A stretch of DNA of 64,000 bases from Gracilimonas sp031581265 (GCF_031581265.1 NZ_JAVLBQ010000002.1:132325-196324); one strand, 5' to 3'. Shown: positions 45,366-54,763, counted from the stretch's first letter. Numbers and translations: made by a program. The notes: generated from the sequence alone by a model not told the origin.

Positions 45366-46178
45366 TTAATTTGGTGCTGTATTATTTTTCATAACACTAT
45401 TTAGATCCTCATCGTCATCCAATGAGTAAAAGTCTAAAAGGGTGTCTCCTCTAAGGCCCAGCCGGAGTGTTTCAACGGCAATTACATCTGCTGGTACAAT
45501 ATTTCCAAGATTGACATTACTGCCAAACTTCCGAATGAACCAAACCTGCTGCTCTTTTTGAGGGGCTTCAAAAATAAGTTTGTCTTGTGATATTTGATCG
45601 GTGATTTCTTCTATCAATCCGGAGCGAACTTCGCCATTGGGTCTAAATACTCCAACAGTTCCACTTTCGCGGGCTTCACAAATAACTTTTTGTGCTCCGG
45701 CTTTAAGTTCTTCTTCTATAATTCGAACCCATTTGTAGGGAGGAATGATATCGTTAGGGTTTTTACTGCCAACTTCGGAGTACACGTAAAACTCTTGGCT
45801 CAGTTCTTTAATGATCGCCTGTTTCCTTTCATCGGATAACCATATGGTGCCGTTGGAAACTTCCACATGCTGTATGTTGTAGTTTTTCATCAACTGAACA
45901 TAGGCGTCAAGCTGATCGCGGAGTACATAGGCTTCAAATAAAGTGCCTCCAAAATAAACCGGAATATCGGCACTTTGATAGACTTCAATTTTTTCTTCAA
46001 GGTTTTGGGTAACATATGCTGTTCCCCAACCCAATTTTACAACGTCTATATAGTTGGAACTGGATTCAACGAAATCCTGAGCTTGCCGCACGCTATATCC
46101 TTTATCTAAGGCAAGGGTTAACCCCCTTTTGCGTGGTTTATCAGTTCGCTTAGGTAAGTGATTTAGTGTAAATGCCAT
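45366..46178 (-). CDS. comA: Phosphosulfolactate synthase (ComA) homologue
   Basis: A 270-residue barrel protein of the PSL synthase family: RGLTLALDKGYSVRQAQDFVESS, DVVKLGWGTAYV, PVYFGGTLFEAYVLRDQ, VEVSNGTIWL, YSEVGSKNPNDII, KVICEARESGTVGVFRPNGEV, FGSNVNLGNI. ComA adds sulfite to phosphoenolpyruvate, first step of coenzyme M synthesis in methanogens; in bacteria such homologues could start a route to sulfolactate or cysteate. In this group cysteate-derived sulfonolipids are known, which makes a link plausible but unproved. It lies between malQ and the glgA-like gene. Confidence 0.85.
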   Translation of the reverse strand: MAFTLNHLPKRTDKPRKRGLTLALDKGYSVRQAQDFVESSSNYIDVVKLGWGTAYVTQNLEEKIEVYQSADIPVYFGGTLFEAYVLRDQLDAYVQLMKNYNIQHVEVSNGTIWLSDERKQAIIKELSQEFYVYSEVGSKNPNDIIPPYKWVRIIEEELKAGAQKVICEARESGTVGVFRPNGEVRSGLIEEITDQISQDKLIFEAPQKEQQVWFIRKFGSNVNLGNIVPADVIAVETLRLGLRGDTLLDFYSLDDDEDLNSVMKNNTAPN

Positions 46179-46252
46179 ATATTTCAGTTAAAAATTCTAA
46201 GCTTGGAATATACAAAAACACAGTCTGTATATGAAATCAAGCATTTATTGAG

Positions 46253-47758
46253 TTATGTATTTCTATGAATTTGACGATTACTTATTTCAACAAGGTGCTG
46301 AATGTGTTGTTCATCTACATTTTTGAACATTTCGTAAGTGTATCTCCACAGCCAATTACCCGACGATGTGCCGGGGATATTCATTCTGTGTGACTCATCC
46401 AAACCCATGTAGTCCTGTAATGGGAAGATAGCCTGATCTGCTACTGAAAGCATGCCCAGCCGGATGAATTCCCAGTGAATATTTTCGCCACTTGAGCGGG
46501 TATATGTGCGCGCTTTGTGTTGTTCGGTTTCGTTGGTTGAGTTATACCACCCTATAGCGGTGTCATTATCGTGGGTGCCTGAGTAGACAACGCTATTTGG
46601 TGTATAATTATGGGGTAAGAAATCGTTGGCAGAGTCTGAGTCGAAGGCAAATTGAATGATTTTCATGCCCGGAAAATTGTATTTATCTCTCAGTTTTTCA
46701 ACACCTTCCGTCATAAATCCTAGATCTTCCGCGATAATGGGCAGTTCTCCGCATTGTTCAAGTATAGTATCAAAAAGTTTTTTACCGGGACCTTTAACCC
46801 AGCGTCCATTTTCAGCTGTTTTTTCTGAGGCTTTAATTTCCCAGTAAGCATTAAAACCACGGAAGTGGTCTACACGAATAGCATCAAAGGCGTAAAACAT
46901 TTGTTTGAAGCGATCTACCCACCAAGAGAAACCATCCTCTTCAAGCTTATCCCATTTATAGAGAGGGTTTCCCCAAAGTTGGCCGGTTTTACTAAAATAA
47001 TCAGGTGGTACCCCGGCTACTAACATTCGGTTTCCCTTTTCGTCCACTTCAAAATATTCGGGATTAGCCCAAACATCAGCACTGTTATGGTCAACAAAAA
47101 TAGGAATATCGCCAATTACACGAATACCTTTTTGGTTGGCATAATTTTTTAGGGCAATCCACTGGTTGTTAAATTCAAACTGAAGCCAGTATTGATATTC
47201 AATCTGTTCTTTAAATTTCTCCCGATATTTTTTAAGTGCTTCCGGTTTACGCTGAGCTATGTCTTCATCCCAGGTATTCCAGGGTTGCCTGTTGTAATAG
47301 AGAGAACAGGCCATAAAAAGCACAAAATCATCGAGCCAGTGTTTATTTTGCTTTTTGAACGCATTGAAGGCTTCTTTTTCTTCTTTTTTTATGGAATCGA
47401 AAAAACGCTTAAAGGCCAATTGGTACACACGATCTTTATTTTTAAAAGATGCTTCATAGTCAGCTTCAGTAGAATAGGGTAATTGAATGTCATCAATCTC
47501 ATCCTGAGTCAGTAACCCTTTTTTGTGAAGGATGTCTGGGCTGATTAGATATACATTCCCCGCAAAAGCAGAATAACTGGCATAGGGAGAGTTTCCATAT
47601 CCGGTTGGGGTAAGGGGTAAAACCTGCCAGATGGATTGATTTGTTCGATCTAAAAAATCAATAAATTTTCGGGCCTCAAACCCAAAATCTCCCATTCCAT
47701 ATTTACCGGGAAAGGATGTTGGGTGAACTAAACAGCCGCAAGAACGTGGAAAGCGCAT
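46253..47758 (-). CDS. malQ: 4-alpha-glucanotransferase
   Basis: A 501-residue GH77 amylomaltase that transfers alpha-1,4-glucan segments. Motifs: HPTSFPGKYGMGDFG, WQVLPLTPTGYGNSPYASYSAFAGN, DIPIFVDHNSADVWANPEYF, nucleophile AIRVDHFRGFNAYWEI, the acid/base region IAEDLGFMTEGVEKLRD, and VVYSGTHDNDT. Length matches bacterial MalQ. It follows glgB by 7 bp, giving a branching-enzyme and glucanotransferase pair. Confidence 0.95.
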   Translation of the reverse strand: MRFPRSCGCLVHPTSFPGKYGMGDFGFEARKFIDFLDRTNQSIWQVLPLTPTGYGNSPYASYSAFAGNVYLISPDILHKKGLLTQDEIDDIQLPYSTEADYEASFKNKDRVYQLAFKRFFDSIKKEEKEAFNAFKKQNKHWLDDFVLFMACSLYYNRQPWNTWDEDIAQRKPEALKKYREKFKEQIEYQYWLQFEFNNQWIALKNYANQKGIRVIGDIPIFVDHNSADVWANPEYFEVDEKGNRMLVAGVPPDYFSKTGQLWGNPLYKWDKLEEDGFSWWVDRFKQMFYAFDAIRVDHFRGFNAYWEIKASEKTAENGRWVKGPGKKLFDTILEQCGELPIIAEDLGFMTEGVEKLRDKYNFPGMKIIQFAFDSDSANDFLPHNYTPNSVVYSGTHDNDTAIGWYNSTNETEQHKARTYTRSSGENIHWEFIRLGMLSVADQAIFPLQDYMGLDESHRMNIPGTSSGNWLWRYTYEMFKNVDEQHIQHLVEISNRQIHRNT

Positions 47759-47765
47759 GTAGTAT

Positions 47766-49973
47766 CTATTCCTTTGGTTTTAAAATTAGCCCTGCCAGCG
47801 GAGGTATGGTAACAGAGATATTGGCTTTTTGATTATGCCACTCTCCCCATTCAGCATGAATTTTACTATCTCCGGCATTACTTCCACCATAGTATTCCGA
47901 ATCGCTGTTCAATAAAATTTCATATTCACCTGCATGGGGTACGCCTACCTTATAGCCGTAGTGAACATTAGGTGTAAAATTCAGAATTACAACTACAAAA
48001 TCTTCCGGGTCCCTGGCTCTGCGGATATAAGAAATAATACTGTTATCAGCATCACTGGCATCAATCCATTCAAAGCCGCGCCAGTCAAAATCAATTTCGT
48101 GCAGTGGTTTTTCCCGGTTGTTTATCGAGTTTAAATCTTTAACAAGTTGTTGTACTCCTTGATGAGTTTCCCATTCCAATAGATGCCAGTCAAGAGAATG
48201 TGATTCATCCCATTCTGACCACTGTCCAAATTCGCATCCCATAAAAAGTAAATTTTTTCCGGGATGGGTGTACATGTATAAATAAATGAGCCGTAGATTC
48301 GCAAACTTTTGCCAATCATCGCCGGGCATTTTTGAAAGCATAGATTCCTTCATATGTACCACTTCATCATGAGAAAACGGAAGCATAAAATGCTCTGAAA
48401 AAGCATATATCAGAGAAAAGGTAAGCTGATCCTGATGATATTTTCTATAAATAGGATCTTTTTGAATATAGGTTAACGTGTCATTCATCCACCCCATATT
48501 CCATTTAAAATCAAATCCTAAGCCCCCGGTTTCTGTAGGACGGGATACCCCTCCCCAGGAAGTTGATTCTTCAGCAAAAGTGATAACTCCAGGAAAGTGA
48601 TGATGTACCGAATCGTTGAATTTCCTTAAAAAGTCGATGGCTTCGATGTTTTCACGACCACCATACTTGTTTGGAATCCATTCACCTTCATCGCGGGAAT
48701 AATCCAGGTATAGCATCGAGGCTACGGCATCAACCCTAAGCCCATCTATATGAAATTTATCACACCAATAAATTGCGTTTGAGACGAGAAAATTTTGAAC
48801 TTCAGTACGCCCAAAATTAAAAATACAAGTTCCCCAATCTTTGTGTTCGCCCTTTCGGGGGTCGTCATGCTCAAAAAGTCCGGTTCCGTCAAAACGCCGT
48901 AGTCCATGTTCGTCTTTTGCAAAGTGAGCAGGTACCCAATCCACAATCACCCCAATACCGGCTTGATGACATTGATCTACGAAGTACATAAAATCTTCCG
49001 GGGTACCAAAGCGACTGGTGGGCGCATAATATCCGGTAATCTGATATCCCCATGAGGGATCATACGGATGTTCGGCTATGGGCATTAGTTCTACGTGAGT
49101 ATATCCCAAATTTTTTAAGTAAGGCACCAGCTGGTCGGCCGTTTCACGATAACTTAAAAAACCGGGCTCTTCGCCAACTTTACGTCTCCAGGAACCCAGA
49201 TGCATTTCATAAATTGAAATGGGTTGATCGTATCCTTGTTTTTCCTGTCTGTTTTTAATCCAGTCAGCATCTTCCCATGCATAGTTATCAATACCCTTTA
49301 CAATGGAAGCTGTGCCCGGACGCAATTCAGAATAAAAGGCAAAAGGGTCAGCTTTTTTTAGAGGAGAATCCTGAACCGGGGTAATAATTTCATATTTATA
49401 ATAATCCCCTTCCTGAACATGTGGAATAAAAATTTCCCAAATACCCTGATCGTGAAATTTTCGCATACGGTGAACACGTCCATCCCAGCTGTTAAACTCA
49501 CCAACCACGCTGGCTCGTGTTGCGCTGGGTGCCGTAACTACAAAATGGGTTCCTTTTACGCCTTCAATCTCGCGTGGATGAGCTCCCATGAACTCATAAG
49601 CCTGGTTATGATTGCCTTCACCCCAAAGCTGTAAATCAAAATCGCTGATAAGAGAATTAAATTGATAAGCATCTTTTATAGTAAATGGCTCGCCTTTATG
49701 GGGCGTAATTTGTAGCTCGTAGTTAAAACGGTTCTTTCGGCGGGCAAATACTTTTTCAAATAATCCTTCTTTGGAAACCAGATCAAGTTCATACTTCTTA
49801 CTACCAATTATGGCTGTTACGGATTTTGCTTCCGGTCTAAATGTTCGCAGGACTAATTTCTTTTTGTCATCTATGTCTGTTTCATGTAACCCTAAAACTG
49901 AAAAAGGGTCCCCATGTGACCCGTCAGATATGGAAGCAATTGTTTCTTTTGATAGTGTAAAACTCATCACCAT
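47766..49973 (-). CDS. glgB: 1,4-alpha-glucan branching enzyme
   Basis: A 735-residue GH13/CBM48 enzyme forming alpha-1,6 branches in glycogen. It has an N-terminal carbohydrate-binding module (DPFSVLGLHETD, FVVTAPSATRASVVGEFNSWDGR), then YEMHLGSWRRK, the four GH13 regions VDWVPAHFAKD, GLRVDAVASMLYLDYSR (nucleophile), FAEESTSWGG (acid/base) and FSHDEVVHM, and the C-terminal all-beta domain. It is the first gene of the minus-strand cluster. A TATCTTTA box (49994-50001) precedes it. ATG 49967 is an alternative start. Confidence 0.96.
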   Translation of the reverse strand: MVMSFTLSKETIASISDGSHGDPFSVLGLHETDIDDKKKLVLRTFRPEAKSVTAIIGSKKYELDLVSKEGLFEKVFARRKNRFNYELQITPHKGEPFTIKDAYQFNSLISDFDLQLWGEGNHNQAYEFMGAHPREIEGVKGTHFVVTAPSATRASVVGEFNSWDGRVHRMRKFHDQGIWEIFIPHVQEGDYYKYEIITPVQDSPLKKADPFAFYSELRPGTASIVKGIDNYAWEDADWIKNRQEKQGYDQPISIYEMHLGSWRRKVGEEPGFLSYRETADQLVPYLKNLGYTHVELMPIAEHPYDPSWGYQITGYYAPTSRFGTPEDFMYFVDQCHQAGIGVIVDWVPAHFAKDEHGLRRFDGTGLFEHDDPRKGEHKDWGTCIFNFGRTEVQNFLVSNAIYWCDKFHIDGLRVDAVASMLYLDYSRDEGEWIPNKYGGRENIEAIDFLRKFNDSVHHHFPGVITFAEESTSWGGVSRPTETGGLGFDFKWNMGWMNDTLTYIQKDPIYRKYHQDQLTFSLIYAFSEHFMLPFSHDEVVHMKESMLSKMPGDDWQKFANLRLIYLYMYTHPGKNLLFMGCEFGQWSEWDESHSLDWHLLEWETHQGVQQLVKDLNSINNREKPLHEIDFDWRGFEWIDASDADNSIISYIRRARDPEDFVVVILNFTPNVHYGYKVGVPHAGEYEILLNSDSEYYGGSNAGDSKIHAEWGEWHNQKANISVTIPPLAGLILKPKE

Positions 49974-49993
49974 TTTTGGATTTGAAAGGACGA

Positions 49994-50001
49994 TAAAGAT
50001 A
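49994..50001 (-). promoter_or_regulatory. -7-like box of glgB
   Basis: TATCTTTA on the minus strand, a one-base variant of the TAnnTTTG consensus, about 20 bp before the glgB start. No convincing -33 element at the usual spacing. Confidence 0.4.
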
Positions 50002-50071
50002 CTAAAATTTCACAAAATTTTGTGTATCCATTTAAAGTGCTTTCGATTCAACGATTCTATATTTTAGGTAC

Positions 50072-51298
50072 ATGAAGAATTCCGGCTTTATTGCAAAGAG
50101 ATACTTGTTTTCGCGCAAGCATATCTCCCTTATTTCTACCCTAACTTTTATCAGTATTACCGGCATTACCATTGGTACGGCCCTGCTGATTGTGGTTCTT
50201 TCCGTGTTTAATGGTTTTTTTGATGTGATTAAAAGCTTTTTGTTGTCGTACGACCCTGATTTGCGGATCGAGGCTTCCGGGGCTCAAACATTCGCACAAA
50301 ACGAAGAAATAATGTCGCAGATTCGTTCATTACCGGAAGTACAAATTATCTCTCCCTATGTAGAAGGAAAAGCATTATTGGCGATTGAAGGATCACAAAA
50401 TGAGGTAGTTGATGTTAAGGGGGTTGAGCGAGATTCCTTTTTTCAGCTTGTTGATATTGAAGAAAGTGTGACTACAGGGGTTTTCGACCTCTCAGTCCGC
50501 AACAGAACACCAGGCATCATAGTGCATGAAGATCTTAAAAACCGACTACGCCTTAATGTTGAAGATGATTTAGCCCTGCTAAGTGCGGCCGGCATGAAAA
50601 ATGCACTCACCCAAATTACCGTCCCTCAATCTTTCCGTTTTGATTTACGGGGGGCCTATTATTTACAACAGATAACAGGTTCGCCAAAAGTTTTTGTAGA
50701 CATTGAAGCGGCTAAACGATTATTTAGGGTTCGGGGTGAAATCACCGGAATGGATATAAAGTTATCCAACAATGAGCAGGCAGAGGAAGTGAAAGAAAAG
50801 CTTTCGGTCATTCTGGGAACGGATTTCAAAATTTCGACTTGGTACGATTTACAGAAGCCGCTGTATGATGTGATGTACCTGGAAAAGTGGGGATCATTTT
50901 TAGTATTAATCCTGATTGTGATAGTAGCTGTTCTGAATATTATTGGGTCATTAACAATGATTGTCATTCAAAAACAAAGAGACATTGGCATTTTAATGTC
51001 GATGGGATATAGCCGAAAAGGTATTAAATCCATTTTCAGGAAACAGGGACTGTACATTGGCTTAATAGGATGTGGAATTGGAGGTACTCTTGGCCTTGCC
51101 CTAAGCTGGGCTCAAATGAAATTCGGCTTTGTAAAACTATCATCAGCATTTATTATTGATGCTTATCCCGTACTGATAAGTCCATTAGATGTATCCATTA
51201 TTTTAGTAGCCAGTTTGGGTCTTTGTATACTGGCAAGTTGGTATCCTGCCCACCGGGCCGGACAGGTTCAACCCGCCGATGCCGTACGATATGAATAG
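50072..51298 (+). CDS. LolC/LolE-type lipoprotein-releasing permease
   Basis: A 408-residue FtsX-superfamily permease that lifts lipoproteins from the inner membrane to LolA, with an ATPase (LolD) not in the window. The N-terminal helix (about 18-45, SLISTLTFISITGITIGTALLIVVLSVFNGFFD) precedes a large periplasmic MacB-PCD-type domain. The C-terminal half has three helices, with the first (FLVLILIVIVAVLNIIGSLTMIV) and IGCGIGGTLGLALSW. KNSGFIAKRYLFSRK is a typical LolC/E N-terminus. It is divergent from glgB. Confidence 0.88.
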   Translation: MKNSGFIAKRYLFSRKHISLISTLTFISITGITIGTALLIVVLSVFNGFFDVIKSFLLSYDPDLRIEASGAQTFAQNEEIMSQIRSLPEVQIISPYVEGKALLAIEGSQNEVVDVKGVERDSFFQLVDIEESVTTGVFDLSVRNRTPGIIVHEDLKNRLRLNVEDDLALLSAAGMKNALTQITVPQSFRFDLRGAYYLQQITGSPKVFVDIEAAKRLFRVRGEITGMDIKLSNNEQAEEVKEKLSVILGTDFKISTWYDLQKPLYDVMYLEKWGSFLVLILIVIVAVLNIIGSLTMIVIQKQRDIGILMSMGYSRKGIKSIFRKQGLYIGLIGCGIGGTLGLALSWAQMKFGFVKLSSAFIIDAYPVLISPLDVSIILVASLGLCILASWYPAHRAGQVQPADAVRYE

Positions 51299-51317
51299 GT
51301 ATTAATGTTGAGTTTTA

Positions 51318-51346
51318 AATGTTAAATGAAGGGTTCATTTAACATT
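51318..51346. repeat. Palindrome between the lolC/E-like and Mur ligase genes
   Basis: AATGTTAAATGAA, a 3-nt loop and TTCATTTAACATT form a perfect 13-bp stem. The left flank reads AATGTTG, AGTTTTA in the same 7-bp style. It lies between two convergent stops and may also serve as a bidirectional terminator. Confidence 0.75.
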
Positions 51347-51348
51347 AC

Positions 51349-53037
51349 TTATTCATTATATACATCCGGAAGGTCGTTTTCATAAAGTACGATATCTCCT
51401 TCCCGGGCGTGCTTTTGCACCAACTCGTTGGCCTCAAACAGAGAGTTTACAACACGAACATTAAGTGCTGCCGAGTCTTTTGATTTTATGCCTTCCAGAA
51501 TAGGTTTTGCTCTTTCCTCTCCTACCAGTACCACTAAATCAAGATTCGCTTTGGCAATAGTTTTTCCAAATTTAAAGTTTTCTTCCTCCTCAATATCTCC
51601 CAACTCAATCATCCCCGGAGTGATGATCATACGTTGCCCCGAATTAAATTGAGCCAAGATTTCAACAGCATTCTTGGCCCCGACTGGATTTGAGTTAAAA
51701 GCATCATCTATAATGGTGAGCTCCCCTCTTTTTTTAAGCTCTAACCGGTGTTCAATAGGTTCAATATTTGCAGCTGCAAGGGCCATGGTTTTGAGACGAA
51801 TATCGAAATGATTAGCAACACCTACCGCCAGTAATAGGTTTTGAGCATTATGAGCACCGAGCAATTTTGTTTCAAAGGTTTCCGATACATCCCCAATAGA
51901 AACATTAAATGACATGCCGGACGTGCTGTAAGAAACATTAGAACCGCGAATACTCCCATTGTTTAAGCCAACCAAGATTCGCTGAATATCATCCCGGTGT
52001 TCGCCCATTTTCGAGACCCGTATATCGTCGGCATTCAACACGGCTACACCGCCTTCTTCGAGCCTCCGAACCAGGGTGCCTTTTTCATAGGCAATCACTT
52101 CCCGGGAGCCAAAAGTTTCCAGGTGCGCAACCCCTACATTCGTGACTACAGAAACATCCGGGTTGGCGATATCACAAAGTTCCTCAATGTTGCCTTCATA
52201 ACGCGCTCCCATTTCAAGTATAAGTATTTGGTGATGGGATTGAAGGTCATTATTGATCACTTTACAAATGCCCATTGGGGTGTTATAGCTGCCGGGGGTT
52301 GAGCAGACATTAAACCGCTCTTTTAGCAAGTCACGAATCATAAACTTGGTACTGGTTTTTCCATAGCTGCCAGTGATAGCAATCACCTTTAAGTCGGGCA
52401 TGGAGGCCAGCTTTTTTCGGGCTTGTTTTTTAAATCCATTTTGAATGTACTTTTCAACCGGTTTAGTTATGAGCCCTGCCAGCAAAATAAAAAACGGGAG
52501 TAAGGCGATTCCAAAAGCCCATCCTGTAATCAGTAAGATCAAATCAAAAGAGAGTAACCCGCTGAAGTAGTTAGGTAGGGGCAGTTCAATAAAAGGCAGA
52601 AATCCTGTAAAACTGGTATAGGTGAAATAGAGCGGTAAAAAAACATTAAGGATAGTGTAGGGTACCATCAGCCGAAGAACTCGCGGAGTAAAAACAAGAG
52701 GTTTTTTTACTTTTTCTGGGCGGTACTTTGATACGCCCCTAAACCACCATATGCAAGAAAGCAAAACGATTAAGCTAACGGAGGTGTAGGTGAGGGTATC
52801 AAAAATCCAGTTGCTGAACAGCATCAAAATGAAAATGAAAACCATCAGCAATGAGATATTGCCGGTAATCACTTTTTCATCCCAGTGAGCCTTAAGCCAT
52901 TGCCAAAACAAGTTATTTTTGTAGCCGACCTGTTGATAGATATGAACGAAAAAGCGCATTCGATACCATGTGTATCGAATCATTATTAGGCAAAATAAAA
53001 TTGCAGCTCCGTCGAGAAGCAAATAATACCAGTTCAA
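51349..53037 (-). CDS. MurF-type Mur ligase with a multi-pass membrane N-terminus
   Basis: A 562-residue protein. The first ~195 residues hold about five transmembrane helices. From about 210 on it is a Mur ligase: ATP-binding ITGSYGKTSTKFMIRDLL, EMGARYEGNIEELCDI, NVGVAHLETFGSREVI, IDDAFNSNPVGAKNAVEIL, MIELGD, and the end LYENDLPDVYNE. MurF adds D-Ala-D-Ala to the peptidoglycan precursor; cytosolic MurF has no such membrane extension, so this could be a MurF of a membrane-bound type or a related ligase. Start is TTG 53037; ATG 52983 would cut into the first helix. Confidence 0.82.
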   Translation of the reverse strand: MNWYYLLLDGAAILFCLIMIRYTWYRMRFFVHIYQQVGYKNNLFWQWLKAHWDEKVITGNISLLMVFIFILMLFSNWIFDTLTYTSVSLIVLLSCIWWFRGVSKYRPEKVKKPLVFTPRVLRLMVPYTILNVFLPLYFTYTSFTGFLPFIELPLPNYFSGLLSFDLILLITGWAFGIALLPFFILLAGLITKPVEKYIQNGFKKQARKKLASMPDLKVIAITGSYGKTSTKFMIRDLLKERFNVCSTPGSYNTPMGICKVINNDLQSHHQILILEMGARYEGNIEELCDIANPDVSVVTNVGVAHLETFGSREVIAYEKGTLVRRLEEGGVAVLNADDIRVSKMGEHRDDIQRILVGLNNGSIRGSNVSYSTSGMSFNVSIGDVSETFETKLLGAHNAQNLLLAVGVANHFDIRLKTMALAAANIEPIEHRLELKKRGELTIIDDAFNSNPVGAKNAVEILAQFNSGQRMIITPGMIELGDIEEEENFKFGKTIAKANLDLVVLVGEERAKPILEGIKSKDSAALNVRVVNSLFEANELVQKHAREGDIVLYENDLPDVYNE

Positions 53038-53177
53038 TTTATGTGGGATTTAAAAATTATAAGCGATCTGTGTAAAGTATAAGTTATGAAATTAACTGCT
53101 ATTCGAAATCGGTAAAGAACCTTGCTATATTCACCAGACAATCAATAAAATTGTTTCAAAAAAACGAAAAGAAATAT

Positions 53178-54182
53178 ATGAAATTAGTTATCCCAATGGC
53201 CGGGCGGGGTACTCGTGTTCGTCCGCACTCGCACACAGTTCCTAAGCCTCTACTGCCTGTAGCAGGTACTATGATTGTAGAAAGAATTATTGAGACTTTT
53301 AACCGAACACTGGATCGAGATATCACGGATGTAGTGTATATTTTGGGTCCGGATTTTGGAGAAGACATCAAACAGCCACTGCGCGATATGAGTGAGCGTC
53401 ATAATGCAAAGGCGTTATTTGAGGTGCAAGCAGAAGCTCTGGGCACAGCTCATGCTGTAGCTATGGCCAAAGAGCACTTAGATGGCGAAGTTATAATCGC
53501 TTTTGCAGATACGATTTTTGACAGTCAGGAACCTTTTGAGTTGGGCGATGCAGATAGCGTAATTTGGTTAAAAAAGGTGGAAGACCCATCACGATTTGGA
53601 GTGGCTGTACATGAAGGCGATACCATCACCGGATTCGTTGAGAAGCCAAAGGAATTTATATCTGACCTGGCCATCATTGGTGTGTACTACTTCAAGGATG
53701 GAAATTATTTTAAAAAGCAGATTGAGTGGGTGCTTGAAAATGATATGAAAGGTCCGGGTGGAGAGTATTTCCTAACAGATGCCCTCGATAAAATGATCAA
53801 AGACGGCAAAATATTTAAAACAGCAACCGTTGATGAGTGGTTGGATTGCGGAACTCTGCCTGCGTGGCTGGAAACAACCGGCATCATCACCGAAAAAGAA
53901 TTTGATGGAGCCGATGAAAGCAAATATCCCAATGCTACCATTATTTCGCCTGTTTATATAGGAGAAGGTGTTCAGATTGAAAACAGTACAGTAGGCCCCA
54001 AAGTTAGTATTGAAAACGATTCGGTAATCAAAAATTCCAAAGTTGAAAATACCATCATTCGGGATAATGCTGAGATTTTAGATTCTGAAATTTCCGGTTC
54101 AACGGTTGGAGCTTTTACTTCCCTGAAAAATGTGAAAGGGAAGGTTGATGTTGGTGACCATAGTAAACTGGACATAAAATAA
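53178..54182 (+). CDS. Sugar nucleotidyltransferase with left-handed beta-helix end
   Basis: A 334-residue nucleotidyltransferase: signature KLVIPMAGRGTRVRPHSHTVPKPLLPVAG, EALGTAHAVAMAKEH, AFADTIFDS, RFGVAVHEGDTITGFVEKP, GGEYFLTDALDKM, DEWLDCGT, and a C-terminal hexapeptide-type end (ISPVYIGEGVQIENSTVGPKVSIENDSVI). It activates a sugar 1-phosphate (glucose-1-P thymidylyl- or similar) for envelope polysaccharides; the exact nucleotide is uncertain. I chose ATG 53178 because the family begins at this Met. A TATATTCA box lies about 45 bp upstream. Confidence 0.87.
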   Translation: MKLVIPMAGRGTRVRPHSHTVPKPLLPVAGTMIVERIIETFNRTLDRDITDVVYILGPDFGEDIKQPLRDMSERHNAKALFEVQAEALGTAHAVAMAKEHLDGEVIIAFADTIFDSQEPFELGDADSVIWLKKVEDPSRFGVAVHEGDTITGFVEKPKEFISDLAIIGVYYFKDGNYFKKQIEWVLENDMKGPGGEYFLTDALDKMIKDGKIFKTATVDEWLDCGTLPAWLETTGIITEKEFDGADESKYPNATIISPVYIGEGVQIENSTVGPKVSIENDSVIKNSKVENTIIRDNAEILDSEISGSTVGAFTSLKNVKGKVDVGDHSKLDIK

Positions 54183-54210
54183 TTTTAAGTCCACATTTTA
54201 CATTTAGTCC

Positions 54211-54240
54211 AAAGGCTTCGGTTTTCCGAAGCCTTTTTTT
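54211..54240 (+). terminator. Rho-independent terminator after the nucleotidyltransferase
   Basis: AAGGCTTCGG, a short TTTT loop and CCGAAGCCTT form a strong stem followed by a T-run, about 30 bp past the stop. It is the clearest intrinsic terminator in the window. Confidence 0.9.
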
Positions 54241-54298
54241 GTTGTGAAATTCTTTGAATACATTAGAAGTGAATGTTATAAACCATGTAGGTCTAATT

Positions 54299-54763
54299 AT
54301 GAGATATCAGTTCAGAGCACCTTGGGATTGGTTGTTAAGAGGTATTACCGGTGGTGTAATATTACTTTTTGCAGTGCTGAATTATGCCACACCAAATCTT
54401 TTTGTGGCAATACTCCTATGGAGCATTGTTCTTGGTTGTGCGGCATTTGGAGTGTATGGGTACAGCATTCAGGATGGAAAACTTAAAATTCTGCGGCTTG
54501 GCTGGTCTACAGACATAAGCTTGTCTGAGATATCAAACATCGAAAATAAGCCCAATGCCATGATGGGCTCACTGAGAAGGTTTGGCATAGGAGGGCTTTT
54601 CGGTTATATCGGGAATTTCAGCAATAGTATTTTGGGGCGGTATAAAGCATATGCAACTCATACAAAAAGAACGGTAGTCTTAGATGTTGGAACAGAGCAA
54701 ATTGTAATTTCCCCGGACGATCCTGCAGCCTTTATTGAAGCAGTAGTAGAAACTCAAAAATAA
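54299..54763 (+). CDS. PH-domain-like membrane protein
   Basis: A 154-residue protein with two transmembrane helices near the N-terminus (about 13-53, LRGITGGVILLFAVLNYATPNLFVAILLWSIVLG) and a soluble C-terminal part (SLSEISNIENKPNA, TVVLDVGTEQIVISPDDPAAFIEAV) typical of bacterial PH-like/DUF domains. ATG 54299 is preferred; the ORF also extends upstream to TTG 54254. Function is unknown. It follows the terminator and has no clear partner. Confidence 0.65.
   Translation: MRYQFRAPWDWLLRGITGGVILLFAVLNYATPNLFVAILLWSIVLGCAAFGVYGYSIQDGKLKILRLGWSTDISLSEISNIENKPNAMMGSLRRFGIGGLFGYIGNFSNSILGRYKAYATHTKRTVVLDVGTEQIVISPDDPAAFIEAVVETQK

Noticed and set aside
54244..54486. Alternative 80-residue frame
   Set aside because: It overlaps the PH-like gene in another frame and has no homology-like features.
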